DNA of 64,000 nucleotides from the NCBI GenBank assembly GCA_026874595.1, contig CM049308.1:34218027-34282026 (forward strand). Direction: 5' to 3'. The notes under the pieces were generated by a model, which had not been told where the DNA came from, made no database searches, and saw only the letters and a program-made list of their open reading frames with translations. Source of the DNA: Sipunculus nudus (taxonomy: Eukaryota > Annelida > Sipuncula > Golfingiida > Sipunculidae). Position 1 is the first letter of the stretch. Every line of letters begins with the position of its first letter. Shown piece after piece: positions 1 through 11,489 of this stretch. The translations under genes were made by a program, and so were the position numbers.

Positions 1-506
1 TCTTTAGTAGTAGTTGGTGTTGGTCCTGTAGCGACATCTCTGGGCTCGTTTGTACACTAGCTGATGTAACAACTTGGCTTTGTGGGGTTCTCTGAGCATA
101 TAATAGAGTTACATTAGGCATATAACATTTTTATGAGACTGACTCGAGCATTTTCAATTCTAAATATTAATAAAACCATCGGACACTGCGCGGGGGGGGG
201 ACACTCCAGTATTCAGGTTTATTAGCATGTCTATTGAAAGCGCGTATATACAAGGTTGATATATACTGGGTAATATTTAATATTTGTGCCAATGGTGTTA
301 TTAAAATATTTGACATGCTTACTTTTACTGCATCTTTGGCGTATATAATCAAAATATTGTGGTTTTCGTTATCACACACTAGTAACCCTGCAATATGCGA
401 GCAACTTTCCACAGCCACACAGATCAGCCACAGGCAAACCTACTGTATATATTGTGCATAATTCATGTAAATATAAGAAATTGCCTTGTAACATTATATA
501 ATGTAC

Positions 507-685
507 TTATACAATATATTGAGCCACCTTGCACAGTAAGTGTAGTTTAGCCTTCTGTCCATCGACTCCATCCTGACTGGTTACTATGCACACATACTCT
601 CCTGCATCATTTAACCTGATATTTGAGATAAGGAGATTGCCCTGTCCAAATATTTTATGTCTCCTGTCTTCTAACAAGGGTCCAT
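507..685 (-). CDS. Orphan Ig-like domain exon (C-terminal half)
   Basis: The minus-strand frame reads a short run ending an immunoglobulin fold: LLISNIRLNDAGEYVCIV, with the D-x-G-x-Y-x-C signature that contains the second disulfide cysteine, followed by a G-strand-like KAKLHLL. Just upstream is a good 3' splice site (pyrimidine-rich tract ending ttggcag, exon from 685). It splits a codon after its first base, and phase-1 boundaries are usual for extracellular Ig exons. The downstream donor is unclear (candidates near 519-525). No partner exon with the first cysteine was found nearby, so it may be an exon of a gene running outside the window, or a copied exon inside the repeat. The matching exon in the second copy is frameshifted. 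Confidence 0.5.
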
Positions 686-844
686 CTGCCAAGAAAAATA
701 ATAAAGTTCATCAAATACAGATAATTTTACAGTAACACTAACAGTACATCCCTTGTGCCATGGTCATCCTACACTTGTAATACTATAAGCGTATATGGAG
801 GACAATGTCCTGGATGCAAAGTACACTTGGAATGAAGGGTGAAA

Positions 845-1282
845 TCAATCAGTTGAACCACATCTGACCCTGAAACTTACAACTATCACGTTTGAGCCCG
901 AAACTTCTCTATTGTGTTGAAAAATGCCTGTGCTGGAGCCTTGACATTTTCTACATTTATACCCCAATAAATCATATAAAATACAGATAACAGCTTGGCC
1001 AGGTCTAGGGGGCCCTCCAATGTTCAACTTTAGGAGGTTTTGGAGGACATGATGAAGGACAATCTTTTCACTCTTAGGAAATGCTTCCTCTTTATATCTG
1101 CCTTTAATAAAACCATGATGATCAGTACTAATAATTGAAGGTAAAATTTTCTGCAATAATCTTAGATGTAATTTAATAGTCATTTCTAAAAGGGAATTTG
1201 GTCTCAAAATCTTTTTATTAATAATCTCCTTTTTTATCAATGTTATCACAGCCTGCTTTTTAGAGGGAGTTATTTCATCCAA
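845..1282 (-). pseudogene. L1/Tx1-like LINE reverse transcriptase fragment
   Basis: The first ~62 residues of this open frame resemble the N-terminal part of L1/Tx1-type reverse transcriptases: EITPSKKQAVITLIKK, a degraded 'NWRPISLL' block read here as LRPNSLLEMTIKLHLRLL, then KILPSIISTDHHGFIKGRY. The known family pattern is ITPSQKQA-VITLI-KK, RPISLL, K-LP-II-QGF-KGR. The rest of the frame (1095 downward) does not continue the RT. It contains CRKCQG and is also partly conserved in the second copy. Catalytic motifs are absent, so it cannot work alone. Confidence 0.6.
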
Positions 1283-1689
1283 CCGAAGTAACCAATTAAA
1301 CGAATAAAAAACTAAAGATCCTATTTGTTAAAAAAATATGTATAGCATTCTATAGTTATCCGATCATTTCCTGTTTATTTATTATATTTTCACATTCTCC
1401 AGACGTTATTGGTCCCTCACATAGCTCTTTTTATTTTCTGTTGTCAGTTTTGTTATGGTTGAATTGTCTAAAAAAATATTTAGCCTCCAAAGATTTTAGT
1501 TCCGTATTCTTACTTTTATAAAGATAAGAATAAATGTTTTAGAATGACCCAGAATACCTTTTTAACTTGTAACAAATAGGATAACAAATAGGGCTGATTC
1601 TAATTTTAATTTCCGAATATGTTTCATATTGCCATTCTTAATTTGCAGTTTCATCATTGGGGGCAGCATTTAAGTGTCAAGTCCCACCA

Positions 1690-1712
1690 CCCCCCCCCCC
1701 CCCCCCCCCCCC
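1690..1712 (+). repeat. Poly-C tract (23 C)
   Basis: Uninterrupted run of 23 cytosines. The homologous site in the second copy of this repeat has only 'cctcctccc', so the tract expanded in this copy. Confidence 0.95.
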
Positions 1713-1839
1713 ATTAAATTCTGAAACGTTGATTTAGGGAAAACAAGGGAATTTCGACTTTTGACAAGTAGCTAGGAAAAAAATAAATGTTTATCAAGAA
1801 AAGTTGATCTGCTGGTTTCTTTTGGGTTGAGCCGATTTT

Positions 1840-1962
1840 TTTTTTTTTTTGGTTTGAGCCCCATGGATACGTCCAGTTCCCCAAAGTAAAAAAATATGGT
1901 GTTGTAGGTCTACCTGTAAGTCTGGTAGGGCCAGGTCTCTGTTCCTTCGTTGGAGTCTCCAT
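1840..1962 (-). other. Small conserved ORF start (METPTKEQR...)
   Basis: A minus-strand ATG frame begins METPTKEQRPGPTRL and goes on RPTTPYFF. The other copy of the repeat (minus strand, ending at 31153) starts METPTKEQRAGPTRL and continues to LDVSMALKPNE. The amino-acid start is kept in both despite indels further on; copy A shifts frame around a run of T. It could be the first exon of a lost gene or an element ORF. I do not recognise the product. Confidence 0.25.
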
Positions 1963-2571
1963 GCTTGTTAGTGTGGATTGTGGTGTTAGGCTATACTGTA
2001 AGAGCTCTTCGAAAAATTCCTCTGTCTCAAGATGTTAAAATCAAAGTGCGCAGTGACTAAAATTCCGCGTAAAACCAACTTCGTTAATAAAAACTGCTGC
2101 ATATATACCCGCAAGTCAATCGTGGCATTTCCCAATAGAATGTCACTTTTGTCTTACCACGGGGAAAATGACAGTTAACAAACAGATGAAAAAGGACTGA
2201 AAGAATTACACCGAACTCTAAGATAATTAGAGTTCAATGAATGCCGCGTGCGCCAGTCAAGGGAACTCGGAACAGTTGTACAATGTGTCCAAAAATGCTG
2301 AGACCGTCATAGAAATGCTCACCTAGCAGCGTACCAAGAACATTGTATCACTAATAATATTTATAATAATTTGTATTTACGTTAAGTCAAATAACAGGTA
2401 ATGATAAATGTGTTGCTTGAGAACAATTACATGTATGTTTAATATACCATGACGAATTGTCCAGTGTATTCTATAGATGGACCGTAGCGCGAGCATTACT
2501 GAAGAATACCATTTACTGCCCCCGGGTAGTGTATAACGGTTCACTATGTGAAACGCTTCTGAGAAATCAAT

Positions 2572-3991
2572 TTCACGGACCAGTGATTTCCCTCAGGTAC
2601 TCTTCGATATGAGGAGTTTGGCAGTTCCAGATGTATCTGACGCTTTCCCTCTCTTGAGACTATGCTGGGCCAGACATTCATTTTCGTAATTCATTAACAT
2701 AATATCATTTACGAACTTTTGTGGCTCGCTTGGTGTTGAGCCTCGTGAAAGGCAGTTTATTCTGAAAGTACATAGCTAATAACATATATAAACTCTGTAA
2801 AGAAACTCCGACTTGGACTCGAGGGTCCTGGACTCAGTTTTGGGCTTATATGAGACTCCAGAAGTCAGGACTAGTCCTCCTCTTGAGTCAAGTGGAAAAG
2901 CAAACTCAGTCACTTATTATATAAAAATTGTGCACATGGGTGAACTTATAACAGAATATTACCAATACATAAGATCTTTATAAAATAAAGCGACCCATTG
3001 GTCATGGCTCTCAAAGGTCAACCAAGATTTATTAGATTTTCAAGATATTTGGGTTTTATTTCTCACTAAACCATTTGGAATATAGTTTAAACATTTCAGG
3101 ACCATTGTGCTAGTGATCTCACCTGTATGAGGAAACCAGTTTTAGAGTTACAAGAAGCCAGAAAAATTGGACAATTGTATCGGTAGAGTATGATACTAAA
3201 ATTGTGGTGCAAGCCAAGTTAAGACCATTCATTCAAGAGAAAGTTTAGTCAATTTGTTAGACCAATCGAGAAAGCTAAAAGAGGTCAGTCAAGATTATCA
3301 TTACTCAAATTTATCAACACTGGACTTTAAAAGCAATTGGAAGGCCATTAATGAGGAAAAATACTAGACATGCCAATATAGTATGTAATGGAAAGCAATA
3401 ATTGTTATTTTGCGAAATAATCCCGAAAAAGACATATCCAAATGTTGATGTTTTAATATAAACCAGTTGTAGGAAAAGATGACACTTATGAAGAATAAAT
3501 TTATTATGTCTCAAAATAACAAGCAAGCACAAAAGAATGATAATTGACAGAACGACAGGCATAAACAGACAATCTTGCAATAAAAGACTCAACAGAAAAC
3601 AAAAAAAATCCAGAAGCATTCAGTATGAAGGGAGACATAAAGGATTGAACAGACAGTCAACAACCATACGAAATATGTAATGGCAAATTCTATTTCTATT
3701 TAAGATAAATAATACTAATCTGTAAAAAATCTGTGGTTAGCCTTTAAATTAAGCAATGCTTATAGCCATTACGAAGGCACCAAACATGATTGAACGCTCA
3801 ACATTAAAGATCTATGGTCATGTGGAAATAGTTCTAGTGATTAGTCACAGAAGCACATGCAATTGCACTCAATACGTTAACTGTAATTTCGATTGCATTG
3901 CACTGGGTATTTCCTCCGTCAACTTCCTTGTAAAGACTGTGGTAATTTTCCCTTTTTTTGTGGACCACCGTGCCCAGGTCTGATCCCGCCA
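2572..3991. other. No gene seen
   Basis: AT-rich unique-looking DNA. The open frames here are short, cysteine- and hydrophobic-rich chance frames without splice context or a recognisable motif. Around 2802-2890 are several 'gactc/gagtc' motifs in both orientations, possibly an old transposon end. Confidence 0.5.
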
Positions 3992-4750
3992 CTAAGCTGA
4001 AAAGGCTTGGGCGTCCTCAGCCAGATACCTGGGGTTTCCAGCAAGTTTTACTGGCTGGAAAAGTGTATGGCGACAGGCCTGTGCGGCTGTGACAGTATCC
4101 CAAAATTGTAAGAGTTTGGTCACTTTGGTGGAGTAATGTGCAATAACGTCTGCTGTATACGGCATATTTGTGGTTCCTGCATTTATGAGCATAGGAACTG
4201 CCGGTGTGCATTGGTTAAACTCTGATGGCATGTCATCTTCAAGCAAGGCAAAATAGGAATCCACAAAGTACCTTACAACATGAATGCATGTCTCCCGCTG
4301 GTTGCATCAATGACTGTGCGCCACAATTGGTTCAGCTTCAAAGTTTCCTTATATCCAGTAGGCAGTGGCTTGACCATTTCTAGCGCTGTTTGGACCAGTT
4401 CTATGTATAGATTTTGCAGCTCCGGATACTCTTGGGAAAGGCAAGTGTCCTAGCTCCCATCATGATCGGTCATAGGTGGGGCTGATGAGCCCTGCTCATC
4501 CACCTGAGAGGTTCCTGGACGAGGTTCCTCTTGTCGTGGAGTGGCCTGAATTGGAGTAGCATCAGGAAGACGTTCAGGAAGCGAGCACACAACTTTTCCT
4601 ACTGTAGTCTTACCACCTGAGAGCTGTTTTCAGTGGACTCAGTAGCTGCGAGTCTATTGGCCATTGCCAATCCAGACGCTTGGGATAGGATGTGCGATCC
4701 TAGTGCCATTCTTCCAAGCATTCCTTTCATCTTGGATAATATCCATGCCT
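3992..4750 (-). pseudogene. Decayed protein-coding segment, family not recognised
   Basis: Reading the minus strand from about 4740 gives a protein-like stretch (GMLGRMALGSHILSQASGLA...). It is broken by an in-frame TAG, then a proline/serine-rich linker, another TAG, then LQNLYIELVQTALEMVKPLP...LNQLWRTVIDA. After a one-base shift near 4270 it continues as VRYFVDSYFALLEDDMP through PVPMLINAGTT to the end of the frame at 3992. The composition is that of a real protein, with two stops and one frameshift. I cannot name the family. An accessory ORF of a mobile element is a reasonable guess. There are no membrane segments. Confidence 0.45.
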
Positions 4751-5500
4751 AGAAATAAAAGATGCATGTAAGGTCATGATCGCAGAACACCACTAGTAAT
4801 GTAGTCCTGTAACCACATAACATATCAGACATGAATGGAATATAATAAGGCAAAATTACGTAATGAAACAGAGGGGTCCAGTAAAGGGTAAAATATAAAC
4901 AGGGGAGCTATGGTTCATGTTGCTTAGCTTAATTTAAAAAAAATCTAGAATGTGCAATATATACTTATTTCATTTTGTTTGATATACCTGGTGTGACAGT
5001 TGAAAAACTAACGAAAAATGACCCTGCTGAGATGAAACCCTGTAAATTAAATGATAATAGACATCAACCAATGAAAAAAATAAAGACTAATGTATTAACT
5101 GTGTGAATTACTGTAAAATCAATTGAGCATAAAAAAAACTGTGAAAAACGTGTAACAAGCCTTATTCTGTGTGATATAAATAAATATGTGGAGTGGAACC
5201 GTTTCATGTGAGGGAACAAGGGAGAACTGGGCCCAAGTTTTATATGAAAGGATACATGCCATAAAGAACCCAGAGGCCCATGGGCCATGACAATGTGTAA
5301 AATAGATGGTCAAAAGACCATTTGGTTGGATGGCAACATTAAAGAAATGCGGAGACCATTTCAGCTAATAGAAAACATCCATTGCAGGTTAACCCATTTG
5401 GTTAGAGACAAATGAGACATCGCATCATGTACACAAACACATGATATCATATTTTGCGATCCACTAAACAGACCGGATACTGACCGTAAGAGGAAGTTGG
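4751..5500. other. No gene seen
   Basis: AT-rich DNA with only short frames and no recognisable domain, promoter or long repeat. Confidence 0.5.
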
Positions 5501-5503
5501 TGA

Positions 5504-5600
5504 TTGTTCATGCAACTACATAAAGTGTACGTAGACCTTAGTAAAGCATTCGATGGTGTAAACGGACACGCTTTTTGCATGAGAAATATTCATTTTAGAC
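5504..5600 (+). pseudogene. Reverse-transcriptase motif fragment
   Basis: The frame carries VYVDLSKAFDGVNG, which matches motif A of non-LTR retrotransposon RTs (hydrophobic-D-x-S-K-A-F-D-x-V-x). Only some 20 residues are recognisable before the sequence turns into unrelated DNA. It is a tiny relic of a LINE. Confidence 0.45.
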
Positions 5601-6344
5601 CAAAGAGTTATAATATTTACCCAAACTACTCTTCCTTTAGGGTGCCCGCGGCGCGCCCCAATGAGCTCAAACATTTTCAACTATTTATTTCCCATTTTAT
5701 TCTTAATTGTTTTTTCAGTTTTGTTTTTTTCTCCCCCTTTTCCTTTTGGAAACTACCCCACCCCCTTAAAAAAAGTTTTGATTGGTAATGTCTGTTTTGG
5801 AAGTCAAATAATTTTCTATTTTCATCTATGACAAAATCAAGTGTTTAAGTCAAGGCATCAGCATAACACCGTCTCTTGGCTGTTTGGTATATGTACATCT
5901 GGTAACCCATTATAAAAGGACTGCATGATGTCCAGTGGTACACCTTTTCCATCATTGAGATGAACAAAGTATACTGAGTGGTATTGACGTAAACTGCTTG
6001 TCCAGGAACAGACGTTCAGATGCTGGTGGATTCTAATTACCGGGTTCCTGTGTTTATCCACCCAGTAGGGCTCTTGTCAATGTTTTCACACTATCGGCTT
6101 GTCATGCAGCATCAGCAACCTTGTACAGTTTTCAGCAGATCCTCTTGATGTTACATTGTTGCGTGCACTTATTATCACATGTGAGTAATTCTTTAAGAGC
6201 AATTTTTTCTGTACTTTTGAATATGTTGTTAACAGTGAAACTACGTTCATTAGACAGAAGAATGGTCATGTAGGTCCTGTTGCAGTTCGCCCCATCCATT
6301 CAAGTATAGTCCTGTGTGAACTTCAAGAGAGCGAGCATCTGCAC

Positions 6345-7290
6345 CGCTTGCCAGAAAATAACATTTACTTCTGTCAGACTGTCTGTCTGTCATTTGCCTG
6401 TCCATACGTCAGGTTTTCGTACGATTACTTTCCTAAATATTATCCGATTTCATTAAGATTTTCAGCAGTGATTGCTCTCACGCATTCCTTTGTTTGGATT
6501 GTTTTTGGAGGGTCTGGCTTCAGTCTGTCTATCTTTGACTTTTGTCTGTCTGTGTGTTAGGCTTTCGTTTCCGTGTGATAACTCTCCTAAATATTATCCG
6601 ATTTCATTCAAATTTGGGTCAGTGATTGCTCTCATGCTAACATTGGTTGGGATTGGTTTTGGAGTGTCTGGCTTCTGTCTGTCGGTATATCTGTCACTTT
6701 GTCAGGTGTTTTTTCCATGCGATTACTTTCCTTAATATTATCCTATTTCATTCAAATTTTGGTCAGTGATAGCTCTCATGTTCTATGGTTGGGATTGGTT
6801 TTGGAGTGTCTGGCATGTCTGTCTGTCACCCTGTTTGTCAGTCCGTCAGATTTTCAGTTCCGTGCGATATCTTTCTAAATATTATCTGATCAGACATTGC
6901 TCTCTTGCATACCTTGGTCGGGATTAGTTTTCGAGTGTCTGGCTTTTATCTATCTGTCACTTTGTCTGTCCGTCTGTCAGGTTTTCGATTCCCTGCTATA
7001 ACTTTCCTAAATATGACCCGATGCTACCCAAATTTTGGTCAGTGATTGCTCTCATGCTTACCTTGGTTTTCATATGTTTTGAAATTTCTGGCTTATGTCC
7101 GTCGGTCTGTCTGTCACTCTGTCAGTTTGTCAGGTTTTCGTTTCCTAGGGATAACTTTCCTAAATATGATCCGATTTCATTCAAATTTTGGTCAGTGATT
7201 GCTCTCCTGTATACCCCGGTTGGGATTTATTCGGAGTGTCTGGCTTCTGTCTGTCTGTCAGTCACTCTGTCTGTCCGTCTTTTATCAAGC
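6345..7290 (+). repeat. Tandem array, about six units of ~150 bp
   Basis: A diverged unit recurs about every 131-154 bases. It contains 'gtcaggttttcgtttcc', then 'gataactttcctaaatat', then 'tttggtcagtgattgctct', then 'gggattggttttggagtg', then runs of 'gtctgtctgtc'. The 'gtcaggttttcg' block falls near 6406, 6556, 6702, 6847, 6976 and 7130. Several units stay open in one frame (SFPCDNFPKYxPISFKFWSVIALM...), but array edges and gaps break it, so it is read as a minisatellite and not a gene. Confidence 0.85.
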
Positions 7291-8445
7291 TTGCAAAAAC
7301 AACAAGATCCCAAAAGGGGGGACATTAATTCCACGAATTTGCTTGTTTATTTAAGCTTCATATTCTTCTGGCGGTCTTTTATTTAATGTTTAGTCTTTAT
7401 TAAAATTGGTATAATTTGCTGAACCACACGTTTTAATTATTTAAGTTCAAGATTGTAGTTATCTTCGAAAAGATGCTTAAGGTCTTAGATATAAAACAAT
7501 GAATTGGTCCACAATTGTCCCATGCCCAATATTTCCTGGTAGGTGCAAAAGATTCGGCCATAATTTCAGCTGCCACTATGAATTAATGTGGAGACAAGGG
7601 ATCTCCTTTTCTATCCTCTTTGGACATTAAAATAGCCTTGAAGTGTTTCCATTATCAGAAGTACAACTGTCAATTTGATTATAAAGTATGTGTATCCATT
7701 TATGAATGACTGAGGGAAATCATTGAAAAAAAATTAATTTTTTAGTACTAAACTACTATTGGTTCATACTTTCTACCATGTTGCTGTGGGGCAGTATTTA
7801 TTTTATTCAAATTAAAAAAGGACTCTTAACCATAACAATTCTGTCAGTAGCTTTGCATATTTTCCAAATTTTAGACGACTGAAGGCACTTAGAGCGCTCA
7901 ATAAACCAAACAGAATTGCTTCTCTGCCCTTGGTGTTTGTTCAACTATAATAATTTCTTTCTTAGTCATTTGGTGTTTCAGGTTTGCCAAACGGAAAATA
8001 TCTTCACGGTGCATGTCCAGATAGTGTTGGTCATTAGTAAAAGTATACATATTGGCTGGTGCAACAATCTGAATCATTTGCATTAGAATTTCATTTTGTT
8101 TTGTATTTTTTATTGTCATCTTGCCTGATGATTCATACATTTAATGCTGAAGAGTGAAACATATCCTTGGATGCATCTCAGGTGAACTGGACGGGGGTCA
8201 CACTGTCATCTGTGTGATATTTCTGACAGTTCCACTGCTGGTTTACCGCAGTGTCAGTTGGGATGCTTAAGAGGAGAGCCCTGGAAGGGTTAACATTTGT
8301 GAAATGTTTGTAAACATTGTATGGAGGTATATGATGTTAGTATAGTCTTGGTCTTATTGCTGACAGAAACCTGATAAATTAATATTTACTGAACATGCTT
8401 GCAGTGGGCATTCAGACCAGCAGCTACAGGACAAGCCGTGACAAA
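7291..8445. other. No gene seen
   Basis: AT-rich DNA. A short minus-strand frame (7898-8140) has no recognisable motif. Confidence 0.45.
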
Positions 8446-8478
8446 CACGACTCAGTTAGGACCCCCAACTGAGTCGTG
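8446..8478 (+). repeat. Perfect 12-bp inverted repeat (hairpin)
   Basis: Arms CACGACTCAGTT (8446-8457) and AACTGAGTCGTG (8467-8478) are perfect complements around a 9-base loop. The position is not tied to a gene. It could mark a transposon end or a structured RNA. Confidence 0.8.
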
Positions 8479-8649
8479 ACACAAGCCAAATTGAGAACCG
8501 CCCTGCAAGTCCACGCTTTATAACCGTATCTCCGCATACAGTCAGCAGGCAGACCGCAGGCAGAAATCTCCCATATATGCAGAACAATGTACGAATATAT
8601 TGGGTTAAAACGGAATATTTCACACATATGGGAGGCGTCATTTGAGAGA

Positions 8650-10985
8650 TAAGAAACTTTTTAAAAGGTTTAGTGGGTTTATTTGAAGTGACACGATAAG
8701 CAGTGAGGCGTTGTCAAAATGACGAAAATATTTGCATCCTCATGGGACCTTATAATGCGATCCTCAGAGTTAAATGTCCAGGCAAGCCAGATATCTGGCC
8801 ATAATGTCAGAGGGCCGATCTGGCGCTACTACAGGACATTTACACTGACATTGTCTAAAAGCACCATAATTATCAATTATGATATCTACTTGGTATGCCA
8901 TTGATTTTTTTTTTTCATTTCTGCAGCACAACGACTTAATATGTAGCAAGTATCAGGTTTCTTTGCTGCACAAACACACTGAAGGAATCTCCTTGTACAA
9001 GACTTCGCTAAACTTAAAATTTGAAAGAGGCGGATGGCCGTTTATGTATAGGCGGAGAGAGAAGTCATTAACCAACCAGGTATAACGGGAGGAGGCGTCA
9101 GGTTTACGACGTACAAGTCAGCCCTACTAAAAGTTCAAATGACTACATCGTATAATGCCTGTTCATTGGAATGGATAGGTGGACGTCTCCATTCAGAGGT
9201 ATTGCGAATAGGATTTCATGGGAAGATATTTTATGGGGACACAGGAGTACCAGATATATGGCCTCCCTGCCGAGATTTTACAGTACCATAATGACCAATT
9301 CAGGATATTGAGACACCAGACCATCATTCAACCAGAAATTGGAAGGGGGTGGGGGTGATTACGTTTAAGGCGCACATGGCCAAAAAGTATAGGAGGTCAT
9401 ACTTTAAGTTCTGGCTCATAGTGTTTCACCATCTATTGAAACTGGATTAGCGCTCCTGTGGCACAGATGGCCTAAAAAGCCACATACGAATAAAGTTTAC
9501 TCCTGTTATATAAGCACTAAATTGCTTGAAAAGCAGGAAGGGCTTCATCACGGCCGATTTAAGTAATGCTGTCGTTGCAGGGTATATATAGAAAGGCATA
9601 TTGCTGGGAAGTCTCAAGAGATTATGATATCCATAAACGTGATAGGAGGTATATGAATAAAATTTATACGGTTCTGTCTAGTCTAAAACAATGTGGAAGT
9701 TGAAAAAAAGAGGATCACGGGTGCTTATATTACGGGAGGTTTGAGTTTTGAGATAACCACATAAGTTTCAGCTTGGAAGTGTCATAATCGCTTTAATCCC
9801 CATTCCAGGTTGAACAAGTTCTGCTAAATTACTTTCGTTCTCTCACAAACAATGCATCCAACTCTACTTATGGTCGTTACAATTTGGAAACTAATGGACA
9901 CGCCATAGAAAATCTACAACCTCTCAGGATAAGGGACTTCTGGGTATATAGGTCTTCCGGGATTAATGGCTGTTACAAATACTAAGCCCCCGATGACTTC
10001 GTACACACGATCATCAACTAACATTTCACAATCACAACCATATAAAGCTGCTTACATCAATGTTAACCGTACTCGATTTATATACCTTTTTTCCTCATGA
10101 TATGGCTATTCATTGGTATTAGGTGGTGGTTTTGTTCTAGTGCTCACATGTGAACTAGTCTGGTGAATCATGACAGTGCATACAAAGGATCACAGGGAAA
10201 GATTTAGTTAACATCCTGCAGATATATTTGAAGGCTCTGGATGATGTTCAAGGTAACACTGAAGTGTACAGATGTTATTCAAATATAACAAAGCTAATAT
10301 GCCAGTTCAGTATTTCTAAAGAAATATATGATTGGTAAAATGTTTTATCTTTACACAGGTTGTTCGATAGACAGAGAGAGACTTGGTCCAGGCTGTGCAT
10401 GAGCTGTGCGAAGGTTCACCATTTACTGAAACAAAGGCCCCTTTGGGAAGCCTGAGCCGCCCACTCTCACTCTCTCTGTCTGGTTGTTTGGCACCAATTT
10501 TGATGTGGATATGGAAAACCACGACCGTCTACATCACAAGGAAAGGAGATTATGGACCTATACATCAGAGGACACAGGTTGTAATTTCAGCAATACCCAT
10601 AAAATTGGCTTATCCTTTTTAAACAGTCTTAAATTACATGTATTTAGATCAGGGTTGTTTATTTCCAAGGAAATAAGCATATTGCTCTTAGCAGTTGCTT
10701 TTCCTTAGATTTCGTGAAAATAACTGGGAAATACTCTGAATTACTAGGATTAAAAGGTGTAGGTCTATGGGTCACATTTATAGCTCAGCTGACTGAAAGT
10801 CTACTGAGGTATAGGCATGGCGCTTAGTGCGTTGTCCGTCCAGGCGTCCGTTAGCAGGGCACAAATCGTAACCACTAGACCTAGATACTTCTTAGTGTAC
10901 ATCCAGAGAGGTCAATACAGATCTCTGTGGAAATCTGAAATGAGGTCAATGTGACCCATATCCTCCAAGCTATGGGGCTTGTAAG
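8650..10985. other. No gene seen
   Basis: Mixed-composition DNA. 'ggaggcgtca' occurs at about 8631 and 9091, hinting at an old interspersed repeat. The frames at 10316-10708 are short and overlap on both strands, with nothing recognisable. Confidence 0.45.
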
Positions 10986-11206
10986 TATCCCCCCCCCCCC
11001 CCCGATAATTAAAAATTTGATACAAAACCTCCAGTATCTTGATAATTAATGCATCCATAGGGGCCACCTATATTTTTCCTTTTTTTTTAAATCTTTTTTA
11101 GACTGTCGGATAACAGCAATTATGTCAGTTTTTCAGCTGTGGTTTCATCCAGTGTCCAAGTAACTGATGTGTTTATTGATTATGATTGTTTCTTAAATTC
11201 CTGAAG

Positions 11207-11224
11207 ACTGGTGGCGCCACCAGT
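11207..11224 (+). repeat. 18-bp perfect palindrome
   Basis: ACTGGTGGCGCCACCAGT is a perfect palindrome. Its core GGTGGCGCCACC recurs at 59813-59824 in unrelated surroundings, followed by AGT in both places. It may be part of a dispersed repeat or a protein-binding site. Confidence 0.75.
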
Positions 11225-11489
11225 ACTTTTATATTTATAATACATTTTTCCTTTATTTTGAGACTGTCAAATTATATTGATACTATCAAATTGGCAACTG
11301 TGGTTTCATCTGTGTCCTGAAACCTTGTGCTGTTTATTAGGGCCCTGCTTGAATTAGTGGATGCCGAAATACACAAAAACAGTACCAAACTTACCTCTCC
11401 AAATGGAATAGGTACTGTCGTGAAAGGTAAGTGGATTCCTTTTCACCATCTCTGGGACAAGCTTCAGATTTTATGAGCACACTAGTAAA

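Larger units (their letters stand above)
1..2571. repeat. Composite duplicated segment, copy A
   Basis: This stretch aligns by eye, in the same orientation, with 29154-31700. Shared landmarks in the same order are the 'tgggctcgttt' start, the 'gactgactcgagcatttt' block, an Ig-type exon, the L1-like fragment, the small ORF beginning METPTKEQR and the 'gtgtattctatagatgga' end. The copies differ by many indels, so the duplication is old, or both are separate copies of a dispersed family. Copy A may extend left beyond the window. The content is composite, which fits a segmental duplication or a repeat that picked up unrelated pieces. Confidence 0.85.

Noticed and set aside
3314-3619. 101-residue hydrophobic frame as a small membrane protein
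   Set aside because: Composition is that expected of translated T-rich DNA; no conserved feature, start context or splice signal.
6348-7386. Cysteine/phenylalanine-rich frames that could pass for membrane proteins
   Set aside because: They follow a ~150-bp tandem repeat, overlap in different frames, and have no start or splice context.
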